A stretch of 64,000 nucleotides of DNA, taken from Symbiodinium natans. Lineage: Eukaryota; Sar; Dinophyceae; Suessiales; Symbiodiniaceae. A program made the position numbers and the translations under genes. How positions within the stretch are numbered: position 1 is the stretch's first letter; each line of letters begins with the position of its first letter. The DNA lies in assembly GCA_905221605.1 (NCBI GenBank), contig CAJNDS010000641.1, forward strand, positions 1 through 64,000, in the 5' to 3' direction. Positions 46,083 through 55,937 of this stretch are shown here, one piece after another. A model generated the notes under the pieces. That model saw only the letters and a program-made list of their open reading frames with translations. It ran no database searches and had not been told where the DNA came from.

Positions 46083-47393
46083 CTAAAGGTTGGAAAGGAC
46101 TCTACTTGATCCGGAGGTGCGGGCAATTTCGTGCAACATCTCCAGTACCTCTGCATCTTCCACGTCCACGCCCAAAACCCAATCCTGCAGCCTCTGATTC
46201 CTGTTGGCTGGCGTCACATTCTGGCCAACCGTCCACAAGGCCTGGGCACAAGGATTCTTCGAGAGTGCTCGATCGGTAAAGACTTGAAGCATGTAGAGAG
46301 CAGAGTCGGACCTCCGGCTTTAAGTAGGGTGGAGATGTAGACTTTGACAGACAGCTCGCTGCGCTTCTAAGGTATACGGGCTAGGGCGTAGTAGTTCATA
46401 GTACCGCCGCCAGGAAGCCATCTGAGTCCATGACGAGATGTGCAAGACAGGGTGCAGACAAGGTTCTGAACCACCAAATAAGTAGGCATGGCATCTGGAA
46501 ACAATAAAACCAGAACGTCAGAAGCAGTAGGTTGTCTTGCAGCTGGTCTGTCTTGACAACCCAGGGTGGCTTCTGTACCTGATCCCAGACCTGATGCTTT
46601 GTTCTTTGCACAGCAACTCGAGGAGAACCATCATCCCAAATCGGCAGCTGCCAAAAGAAGGCCTCTCGGGGTACCTGTTTCAGGGCACTTACGTACAGTC
46701 AGGTAGTCACATCATAGCTCTCGTGGTGAGTATGCCTATCTCTGGAGGATTCCACTTGCTTCATCCTTCACCGTGAGGTATGCATGCAACGTTTGACTTG
46801 GGTTGCTTTAAAGCAGCCCCCACTTTGGTCGATGCAATCCTGCAGCCCATAGCAGACATACAGTGCCAGCACATCGGCAGCGGAGCGTGGCATCACGGCA
46901 CTCCTGAGCACTGACATCTGTGCCGAATGCCGAATGCAGAGGCGCCAGGCTCTTTCACTGTGCACTCCGACATGACGGCTGACACTAGGGTTTAGGGTTA
47001 GGGCTTATAGGGCTTATAGGGGTTTAGACTCAAGGCCGTCCCAAGTTGTTGGAGTTGAGTACCCAAGAACTTTGAGCGACCCGCTGGCTTCCACTCGAGG
47101 TCCAAGAGGCAGTTCCTTCTTCGGAGAATCCCCCCAAGCTCTGCAAGCGCTGGAGGAGCTTCGTACATCGGATCGCATCGCGATGTTGACACCTGGCTCT
47201 TGTCCCTTGCCAACTCCTGCCAGGCGAGCTCCAAGGCGCAAACACAACACCAGAAACACAGGTCTGTGCAGAAGAGCCGACCCGCAATTTCACTGCAGAA
47301 ACCTCCAAGCGCCGGCCTGGCACGCAAGTAGCTTGCCACAGAAGTTCGCAGCGGAGGAGGTGCACGAAGAAAAGCCTTGCAGGTTGTGCGCAT
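46083..47393 (-). CDS. exon-like segments of an unidentified minus-strand gene
   Basis: Four protein-like minus-strand segments occur in order. 47,040-47,393 begins with an ATG and contains LAELGGILRRRNCLLDLEWK. 46,790-46,965 contains SAADVLALYVCYGLQDCID. 46,396-46,611 ends in AHLVMDSDGFLAAVL. 46,083-46,292 contains RLQDWVLGVDVEDAEVLEML and ends at a stop. Their hydrophobic spacing suggests helical globular protein. No domain was recognised, splice sites are not fixed, and they may belong to more than one gene. A small telomere-like tract (46,987-47,030) lies between the first two segments. Confidence 0.35.
46987..47030 (+). repeat. short telomere-like tract
   Basis: Imperfect TTTAGGG, TTAGGG and TTATAGGG units, the only such tract in the right-hand third of the window. 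Confidence 0.75.
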
Positions 47394-47489
47394 CCACTGT
47401 CATGCGTCGTAGATGCATCCAGCAGGGCTTTGGAGCCCAAAGGAGGTACGAACTGGCTCCATGCATGTAGTAGCATAAGCCCCTTCACT

Positions 47490-48165
47490 ATCCCTCACTA
47501 TTCAAGTACAGTTTGGGGAATGGGTGCGGCAGCGGAAAGCATGTCCCCTGCCAGGTACCTCAGTTCTCTCGCTGCTCAAGCGCCGAAGAGGACGTGCCAA
47601 CTTTTCCAGCGAAGGTGGTAGATCAAAAACATCACAACCTCGGCAGGTGCAGTTTAAGCATGATCTGTCGCAACAGTGATGCTTGCTGTGAGTTTGCACA
47701 TGCTGAAGTCTCCAAACTACGAACCAATGAAGCCTCGAAAGGCTCTACGAGTAGCTCCTAAGCAATAGCTAGGCTCCTAACCAAAAAAACCCAACGCTCC
47801 AAATAGACTTATGAGAGGACTCGAATCAGGGTGACCCCTACTCCCCCAAAATTCTGTGGGTAGCGGGCACCACCACTCGTTGCCGGATTTCCCGTCGCAA
47901 CAAAGAGGACATCTGGTGGCAGAGGCTGCAGCAGGCCTGGTTTGCCACAAGACGTGCAAGTTTAGGGGTGATTCTTTGAGAGGGCTTGAAAGCAGCTGCA
48001 AAAGTGATGAAGGAGGGTTGGAGGGTTTAAGGTGAGCCTAGGCCCCGAGTGTTTGGCTTAAGAATCCCTTTCGAGCCCCTGGGACGAAGCACATGGGGGC
48101 AGCTCGACTCTGAGAACAGCTTTGAGACATGGATATCGGCCGGGATGACACTGGATTTCGATTAC
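47490..48165. other. spacer without supported genes
   Basis: Open frames here are short and carry no recognisable motif. I see nothing I can support. Confidence 0.4.
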
Positions 48166-48173
48166 AATTTTCA

Positions 48174-49268
48174 ATTAAAATCGATTTTAATACCCCCCTC
48201 CGGGCGGGTCCGTGTCAGCCAAGGATATCAATTAAAATCGATTTTAATACCTAGCAAGATGTCCCAGGCGGGCCTGGCAGGGCATTAAAATCGATTTTAA
48301 TTGATTTTGACAGCGTCCCGGTCTTGGGGTATTAAAATCGATTTTAATACTTTTCGCTGGGGGGGCCGGTTCCGGAGGCTTCGGGGGCTTACGGCGGGGG
48401 GCTGGCTGGGGCTGCGAGCTGGCACTGGGGCTGGTGGGGTGGGGCTGGGGGGCTGGGGCTGTTGGGGGGGGGGTTGGGCTGGGGCTCAGCGTGTCTGGAA
48501 TGCTAACTTGCATGGCTTCAGGGGGGGCGTTCAGGGATTCTGGGGGGCTTCGGGGCGGGGCGGAACAACAACTTCGGGTGCTTGGGCTCAGTCTTGGGGA
48601 GTTTAGGGCGCCCCAAAACTGCCAAAGCCAAATGCAGGTTTTGCAGAATGTGACGCACGGTCTTTTAGGCTTTGATGAAGCCTTCACAAACCCGGAACCT
48701 ACTCGGGAACACAGGGTGCCCAACCTCAATATTGGGGAAGACACACGAACGAAACGGTAGCAGGGACAGGCAAGGCCTGCCCCCGCTGGCAACAGTCCTA
48801 CGAGGCAGGCGAAAGGGTTAGGAACGAGGACCCCAAACCCCCTCCCTCCCCCCCCTCACCTCCCTCCCCAGAAGCAATTAAGATCGATTTTAATACTTTT
48901 GGAAGGGTCCGGAGAGCAAGATGAACTAAAATCGATTTTAAGTGATTTCACAATGGGAAGCAATTAAAATCGATTTCAATACACTCTGGAGTGGTCTGGA
49001 GAGCAAGATGAATTAAAATCGATTTTACGTGATTTCATAATGGGAAGCAATTAAAATCGATTTCAATACTCTCAGGAGTGGTCTAGAGAGCAAAATGAAT
49101 TAAAATCGATTTCAAGTGTTTGTGAAGCGCGAAAGTCTGGACCAGGGCATTAAAATCGATTTTAAGTCATCTCCAAACCAAAACTGAAGAAGGTATTAAA
49201 ATCGATTTCAATTGATTTGCTAACCGAATCAAGAAAACCTGGAAGCAGGTATTAAAATCGATTTTAAT
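48174..49268. repeat. cluster of an 18-bp ATCGAT-centred palindrome
   Basis: The perfect palindrome ATTAAAATCGATTTTAAT, or a one- to three-base variant of it, occurs about thirteen times. Copies start near 48,174, 48,231, 48,284, 48,331, 48,877, 48,925, 48,963, 49,012, 49,050, 49,099, 49,149, 49,195 and 49,251. Between 48,871 and 49,115 pairs of copies lie in an 86-87 bp tandem unit repeated almost three times. Elsewhere the spacers are unrelated while the palindrome is conserved, which argues that the palindrome is the selected or mobile part. The GC-rich surroundings make these AT-rich islands stand out. Confidence 0.92.
48349..48600. other. strongly G-skewed tract within the palindrome cluster
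   Basis: The plus strand carries many runs of three to ten G with almost no C runs, giving high quadruplex potential. Read on the minus strand it gives a Pro-rich open frame (48,244-48,792) which I regard as a by-product of the composition. It separates the first four palindromes from the other nine. Confidence 0.6.
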
Positions 49269-49340
49269 ACAGAATTGAAATCGAAATCCAGACTCAATCA
49301 TATCGGCCGTGCCCTTGTAGCAAAGCATAGAGGGGTAGCG

Positions 49341-49934
49341 TCAGCGACAATGACCGTGGCCCAGGGCTTGGGGGCTAGGGCTGAAGCTGAAGGAAACATG
49401 TCTGGGACTGATATAACCTGAGAAAGAACATGCGCAGATGGCCTTTGGGGCCCTCGAAGACACGGTGCACCGCCGCTTGCAAAACTCCACTGCGTCCGTC
49501 GCATTGACCTCATCCAGGATGACCACGGTCAGGGTCGATGGAGCTGCCGACTTGAGAAGCTCTCGCACCCACTCCATGAGCCGATAGGGGTTTATCGCCT
49601 GGCTGAGGGAAAGCACGCGAATGTCCAGGGTTTCGGCATTACAGCGGCCATAGAGCTCAAAGGTCTTGGTGAGAAGGTAGGTTTTGCCAGTCCCTGCCCA
49701 GAGCTGCAGCTACGAGAAGACGCGGAAAAGGACAGATCACAAGACACAACTAGCGTTTCGGGTTTCCATTAATCTGTTCGGTTGCCGGACAGCCGATCCT
49801 GTGTCTCCGAGAGGCATGATCACGGGGGCCACACAAGAGACTTGCGTCCTCCAAGCAACCAAGTGCTCAAGAATCCACACCATCTCCTCGAGCGATCTTT
49901 CGGTGTACGTGTACGGGTGCTCCTTGGTACTCAT
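49341..49934 (-). CDS. AAA+ ATPase exons with split Walker A motif, possibly RNF213-like
   Basis: Two minus-strand exons fit together. The upstream exon (to 49,799) ends in ...APVIMPLGDT plus one G. The downstream exon (from 49,693) starts GG ACT GGC AAA ACC. Joined, they give GDTGTGKTYLL, a full Walker A. About 55 residues later comes VVILDEVNATDAVEF, a Walker B with the Asp-Glu pair. The LDEVN form with a following Thr is characteristic of RNF213/mysterin-type AAA+ modules, large ubiquitin ligases with ATPase rings, but no RING finger is visible here, so this assignment is tentative. The intron (49,694-49,798, 105 bases) would begin GA and end AG, a boundary type reported in dinoflagellates. 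Where the second exon ends is unclear. Confidence 0.5.
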
Positions 49935-50551
49935 ACATTACAGCGACTGTGTGACTGCTACTGTCTCTGTATGTCGACGAAACCTGCCCCAGAACGAAGA
50001 GACATAGTGCTAATGATGGACATGTCTTAATTCTGAACCTGTCCTGGGTGTCAGCAATCGCTGGATATTTTCAGGTTCCGAGACATGGGGGCATGTAGCG
50101 TTTTAGAGCCCAAATCGGTAGTGCCGGTGAAGACCCCAAACCGTATGGGAGGATCCGCACGGCCCAAAGCCGCGATGTCTCAAAAAGCACGCGTTCAACA
50201 CACTGTATGTGAAGCCCATACTTGCTCCAGCCTCATGTTCCTATCAGATTTTCAAGCGGGACACAACTTAAGCATGGATCTTCAAGGCGACACAATGTCG
50301 GGGCCCGATACAATACCGGAACCCGACATAGTGTCGGAGTCCAACCCCATCGCCAGGGCTAAATGCAACATCAGAACCCGACAATGGAACATCGACTGTA
50401 AGCTCCATTACAAAACTTGTTCAAGACATTTATCCTCAGCGTGTTGTGTACTTTTGTTCTGACGACATTCTTCAGACGGCTCCTCTAAGGCTTAACGAAC
50501 AACACAACCGGGTAAAAGAGCTTAACGAAGCTTAGAATGAAAGGATGGTCT

Positions 50552-51520
50552 TTAAGGTAACCCTGACGAGCTCCTGTCATGCACGTTCCTCTTTTTTTCT
50601 GAGGAGAGGACCCCAAACGGTTCCGGTTTGGAGAAACTCAGCAGTACACTGTGCAGACAAGGTTCGATGAGCTCCTTGGAACCTGCCTTAAACGACGAAG
50701 GCAGCCGAGCAAACTGCAGATCGCTGCGAAGAGCACCCAGAATTTGCGGCTCCGGGATTTTTTCGTGGCCCTGGACCTGTTGCAGCAAGCTCTGCATGTG
50801 CTCAAGCGGAGCGGACAGATGCTGCCTGCCTGGCCACACCCTTGAGGCCACGCAGAAGCTCCACTTCCGCACCAACTTCAAAACGAGCTCGAACTTGAGG
50901 ATGTTGTGCTGCCTCGGAGCCCGTAAGCAGAAAGGGTACACCAAGCTCGGCCCTGCAACCCCGAAGAGGAGCATCGGGAGCAATACCATGCCCAGCTCTG
51001 CTTGCCGTCCAGGTCCGTCCACCCGAAGTCAATGAGAAGCTGAGGAGCTTGGCCTTCGCGGCAGATGTTCCGGCACAGACGACAGAACTCGAGCTCAGAA
51101 AGGCCCGACCAGAGGGCGATTCGGTTCTGAACTCCCAGGATCTCTCGGGGTTTTCCGCTCAGTGGCTCACCACGAATGAGGGAGGCCTCGTCCAGAAAGG
51201 GACAACATCTCTGCAGCTCTTCGTATTCAAGCGCCTTCGCTTCGAGCTCCAAGTCGGTCTTGCGGAGATGTGCCAAACGATGAAACAACTGGCTACCCTC
51301 ATCTGCCATCACGACGACCAGGCGCTTGCCTGACTGGCGCAAAGCCTCACTGCAGTTGACCACCTCTCGTTCGAACTCTGACTGGTTCTTCTGCTCCAAC
51401 CTTTCGGGAAGGGCCACAACCAGAACCTGCGCAGCTCCGTGTTGGTGCCGGATGCGCCAGAAGAAGCCCTGCAGGGTTTTGCATTTCGTGACGGAACGGC
51501 GCCCTTTGTGGGAAAGACTT
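50552..51520 (-). CDS. exon-like segments upstream of the AAA+ module
   Basis: The minus-strand segment 51,000-51,480 reads as normal protein. It has a beta-strand-like piece (AQVLVVALPERLEQ), a second hydrophobic strand (RLVVVMADEGSQLF) and a Leu/Glu-rich helix. It then passes through CRLCRNICREG to a segment containing LLIDFGWTDLDG. A further segment, 50,560-50,930, contains FELVLKLVRKWSFCV and a Gln/Leu helical run. Both lie upstream of and on the same strand as the AAA+ exons and may be parts of the same large gene, for example its N-terminal region. No named domain was recognised and the joins are not determined. Confidence 0.4.
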
Positions 51521-51754
51521 GCCGTGCCATTCCATATCCACCCACACCACGACACAGACAAACTCAAAAGCCAGCAACAATCCTGAATATACAACTACCA
51601 CTCGTACTCTCCAGACCCCGCTTTCACTGCCTCCAGGGCCAGCGGACAGGTCCAGCAGTGGCAGGGGAAGAAGCCATCCAAGCGGCAGGCGTCCAGCCGT
51701 GCCAAGATCTGCCTGGTTCAAGAAGAACCAGCAATCATACTGTTTACCAAAGTA

Positions 51755-51858
51755 ATAGCAGTCATCGACGTCGACATAGCAGTAGCAGCAGTAGCAACAG
51801 TAGCAGCAGTAGCACCACTAGCACCAGTAGCACTAGTAGCAGCAGTAGCAGCTGCAGC

Positions 51859-51892
<34 letters not shown>

Positions 51893-52136
51893 GCTGCAGC
51901 AGCAGCAGCTGCAGCAGCAGCTGCAGCAGCAGCTGCAGCACTAGCAGCACTAGCAGCAGCAGCAGCAGCAGCAGCAGTATCAGCAGTAGCAGTAGCAGCA
52001 GTACCAGTCGCAGCAGCAGCAGCAGGAGCAGGAGCAGCAGGAGGAGGAGGAGGAGGAGTAGGAGTAGGAGTAGGAGTAGGAGTAGCAGTAGCAGTAGCAG
52101 CAGCAGCAGTAGTTGTTGTTGTTGTCGTCGTAGTAA

Positions 52137-52213
<77 letters not shown>

Positions 52214-52306
52214 CTACTAGTACTAGTACTAGTACTAGTAGTACTAGTAGTTGTTGTAGTAGTTGTAGTAGTAATAGTAGGTGCAGTAGGTCGTCGTCGT
52301 CGTAAT
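51755..52306. repeat. composite trinucleotide array (AGC, AGT, AGG)
   Basis: About 550 bases of trinucleotides: mostly AGC/AGT mixed (51,775-52,015), then AGG (52,020-52,080), AGT/AGC, a short TTG block, a pure AGT run (52,140-52,210) and ACTAGT and TCG motifs at the end. Three frames on each strand stay open through it (poly-Ser, poly-Val, poly-Thr/Ala, poly-Leu), so none is evidence of a gene. It lies between the AAA+ exons and the duplicated block. Confidence 0.95.
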
Positions 52307-52737
52307 AAGCATGAGGCGAAGTACTGAGCGGAGCAGCTTGATGGCAATAATAGCAGATAATGCATCAAAGGCCTTGCAGAAAAGAAACCTGAAGATTGGG
52401 GAGGTTCGTTTCGGCATCTCAACAGCTGATCTGACAGAGCTCTTTTTACCTCGCTCTACGCAACATCCAGCTTACGGGGTGGAGGGATCTTTGAGCTACG
52501 AAAAGAGGGTTCCGGATGTAGGGCTCTGCCTGGTAACATGAGCTGCAGCCGCCGACGAGGGCGAGCAAACCACGGTGATAGGATCCAGTTCACCTCGGCT
52601 GATGTGGCCCTACAGACGAACCCTTGGGAGTTCGGTGTTCTGCTTCCGCCTCGGCCCGTTCGGCCGATCCCATGCAAGCCTAAGAAAGTTCGAGGCCCCG
52701 CATCCTGAAACCACACATAAATCTTGGAAAAATGCTC

Positions 52738-55300
52738 CTACATCACGTCGTCCTCACGAATAACATGACTACCTTGAGAGTTGAACCTTGGGGTCTTGAG
52801 CTCCCTCAACTCTAAACCGTCTTCAGCCAACACACCGGCGCGCCCTTGCAAGGACAAGAATCCTCCTCTGTGTCGTTCCCTGCCAGCGCCGCAACCGGAG
52901 ATGGGCTTAGAAAAACGGGCAACGCGCCCTCTTAATGCCAGCATCACTATCACTGCACCTGTAACCTGGCAGTGCGATGCAAACTGGAGCACACTGCCCG
53001 AGGGCAGCCCATCAGCCCATGCCTGGTTGCACTGCCGCAGAAGCTTCTCAAAGAACTTGACATCCTGCTGCGATTTGCGATAACCTTGCCAGAACAGCAG
53101 AAGCAATCCAAGACTTGTGACAGCACTGCTTAGATAGCTTGGATACCTGCCAGCAAGGAGCGCAGATTCACCCAGGATTGAACAGGATCTGAACTCCAGC
53201 AGCTATCCCTGTCTGATCTGCTCATCCAAGGAAAGGATGCCAAAACCCAGCTCATGGAAGTCCGTCAGACATCCCTTCTCAGAATCAGGAAGAACAGCCT
53301 GAAATCGGAGCATGTTGTCTGGCAGTGGCCACCATTCACTGGATTCTCCAACTCACGCAAGTAGTCAACTCGTTGGGTCAGCTGTCTGACCGCCTTCACA
53401 AACTCTTCGGCATCTTGTTTTTCACGATCCTCCTTCTTCAGCTCGTCCCACTTGATGCCCAAGTGAAGTAGCTCCACCATAATGGCCTCCAACTGCTGTC
53501 CATGCAAAGGCTGCGAGCTAGTAGCCGCACCCACGCAGAAATGCATCTCCGCACGCACCTGCTGGATGACATCACAATCTTGCATGCTCAGTCGGAGAGT
53601 CGTCTCTGGAGAGCAAAGTTCATCACAATGGAGCCTGCCTTTCGTCCCGATGTCCTTGCAATCATCGTGACAGCAACAGCAACAACATGACGCTGATTCT
53701 ACTGCAGCTAGTGCCAATCTTCCTCTTTTTCTTTGCAAGAGTCATCAGATACATTCCCACCCTCATCTACAGCACATCGCGAGAAAGACACGATTACCAC
53801 TACCGAGCCGAGCAGTCCTCTGAGCCAGCGGACACCATGAGCTTCACAAGCTCTTGCCGCTTCTCCTGGTCCATCTGCCCGGGCAGCTGGTGGGACAAGA
53901 GCTTGCCCAAATGATGTAGAAGCCTCGTGTCGTGCGTCCTCCGCTGGAAGGCTGCTTGCTTTCTGCAAGCCCTGCAGATTCGTTTTGCAAGGTTACTGGC
54001 TCTCATCTTGAATGGCAGAGGCGTGAATGCTGCTCCGCTGTGCAGTGGCCAACTTACTTGGCAACGAATGAAACAAGAGGGCAGCGCAGCGGCCTCCAAA
54101 GACTCTACGCTCCTCACGCGGCGAAGGTCCTGCGCAGAATGTCGACAAGCTGGCGAAGCTCGGTGACGACGACACGTTGAGGTTGTGCCACGCACTTGGT
54201 TTGAAGCGCCTGGACTGCGAAGTGCTTGCTCAGCCAATGTGCAAAGACTGAGGATGGCCACGTTAAGGCCGTTAGAATGCCCACTCTAGGTCCCATGACC
54301 TCCAGCTTCTGGTCAGTCTCGGCTCGCTCCATCTTGTCCAAGTGCTTCTGCTTGAACTTCTGCAGTTCTTGCACTTGTCCCAGCTGCCCCCAATGCAGGT
54401 GATCGACCTCGCGAAGGACAGGTTTCCGAGCGCACGCCAAACGCTCTCAGCGAACAGGTTTGGACTGTTTGAGGACCTATCAAGAGCTGGCAAGTAATAG
54501 AGTTGCTACGCCCATGGTACACCAGTCCTATACTTTTTGGTGATTCTACCATCCACTAGCAATTACAGCAGCTGTCATTCGCTTCAGCCAAGCTGCTTCA
54601 CCCGGCTTGTCCAGGCCCAGCAACTGCCCAAAGGTGTCCCGGAGGCGTTGCAGGGAAGTCATCCCATTACAAGCGCAGGAGGTTGGATAAGCATTGACCT
54701 GACCAGCACAAGCTTACGGAATTTACCCTGCCAAGGAGTCTTCAGAACAAGTCAGCAGCCCGACGCTGCTGCCCAAGTGCTTGAAGCCAGTTGCATCATG
54801 ATGGCTTCCCTACATAGGTCTGAAGGACCTGCGCTGCAAGGCAGTTCAGCAAACAGATGCTTTGATTGCTTGCAGTCCCTCGGCACACTGCGGCGCAGAA
54901 CATGTCAGAAAGCAAGTCAGCCAAATACGACTTTACAATACTTTACAAGTGGACGCAAGGTGTATCCAGCCGAGCCACCAACAGTTCGAAGCGCCGAGTC
55001 ACACACTGCAGCGAAGGATTCATCATCTCATTGGGGATTGAGCTTCCTCCGAGCAACATCGCTCGCTGAATTTCTACATGGAGCTCCCCACCCTCATTGA
55101 TTGCCATTCCACGCAGTACATCCGGATGGATTTCGGGCACTGGCTGCGAGGATTCCACCAAAAGCAGACGATGCTGTTGCCACAAGTAGAAAGCATGTGG
55201 GAAGAACCCATTCACAAAAGGCGAACTTGAAAACTTTTGTCAAGCCACAACTCGCCTGCAAGTCGAAGCTCGGTTCAAAACAACTGTACTCTAGCAGCAC
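52738..55300 (-). pseudogene. exon block of an unidentified gene, duplicated copy 1, carrying a 14-base deletion
   Basis: Minus-strand protein-like segments in order are: 54,943-55,230 (NGFFPHAFYLWQQHRLLLVE); 54,114-54,480 (VQELQKFKQKHLDKME, then a His/Gln-rich helix); 53,800-54,100; 53,330-53,660 (EAIMVELLHLGIKWDELKKE); 53,200-53,300 (a helix containing DEQIRQ); and 52,738-53,106 (QGYRKSQQDVKFFEKLLRQC). No domain was recognised. Relative to copy 2, 14 bases are missing near 53,210, turning DEQIRQLDADRD into DEQIRQG followed by a stop. A 48-base stretch near 54,545 is present only here. The block lies downstream of the receptor gene and upstream of the AAA+ exons on the same strand, so it may be the 5' part of that gene (inference). 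Confidence 0.4.
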
Positions 55301-55716
55301 ATGTTTGACTTTGTGCCAAACACTAGGCTTACGGTAGCGGAAAGGATTGTCGCCCCGCCGTGAGTTATGGCTTTGGCATCAACTCACTCACCTACAAGCA
55401 CTTTCAAAGAAACAGTAGGATATAGAGCGGTAGACGAACAGACTTGCTCACTCGCCTACAAGCCCTTTCAAAGGAACAGTAGGGTCTAGAGAGCGGTAAA
55501 CGAAAAGACTTGTCAAGGACATGCACTGCACAATATGAGGAAACTAATTGGCTCTGCCACTCACTGGAGCTTGATGCGAAGTGCATCGTAAGAGCCCCCA
55601 TTGTGAAGCTAACATCTTGTTGCTTTCTCACACAGCCTTGATGCACGTAAAGCTTTGTGCATCGCAAAAGGCTTCGCCAACAACTTGAGATGTACCCATC
55701 GCTGCAAGCAAATCAT

Positions 55717-55862
55717 GGCCGTCCAGGCCCTCCAGGCCGTCCAGGCCCTCCAGGCCCTCCAGCCCCTCCAGGCCCTCCAGCCCCTCCAGGCCCCTCCAGG
55801 CCCCTCCAGGCCCCTCCAGGCCCCTCCAGGTCCCTCCAGGCCCTCCAGGCCCTCCAGGCCCT
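55717..55862. repeat. minisatellite of CCTCCAGGC units
   Basis: About fifteen copies of a 9-10 base unit (CCTCCAGGC, with CCCCTCCAGG variants) lie 75 bases beyond the stop codon of the receptor-like gene. Frames through it (Gly/Pro-rich, or Leu-Gln repeats) are by-products of the repeat. Confidence 0.92.
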
Positions 55863-55937
55863 TTGTAGGAACCACCATAAGCTCGCCTCAGACTGTTCAC
55901 AGCCTGTCTCGAGTTTGTGTAGGCTTTCCACAGCCTC

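Noticed and set aside
48244-48792. Proline-rich minus-strand open frame
   Set aside because: It is explained by the G-skewed tract and runs through two of the ATCGAT palindromes. No conserved segment flanks it.
51439-52422. Long poly-Ser, poly-Val and poly-Thr/Ala open frames
   Set aside because: They are translations of the trinucleotide array. All frames on both strands stay open because the repeat contains no stop in any register.
55628-55900. Gly/Pro/Trp-rich collagen-like frames
   Set aside because: They are produced by the CCTCCAGGC minisatellite. The unit length differs between the two copies, which would disrupt any protein.
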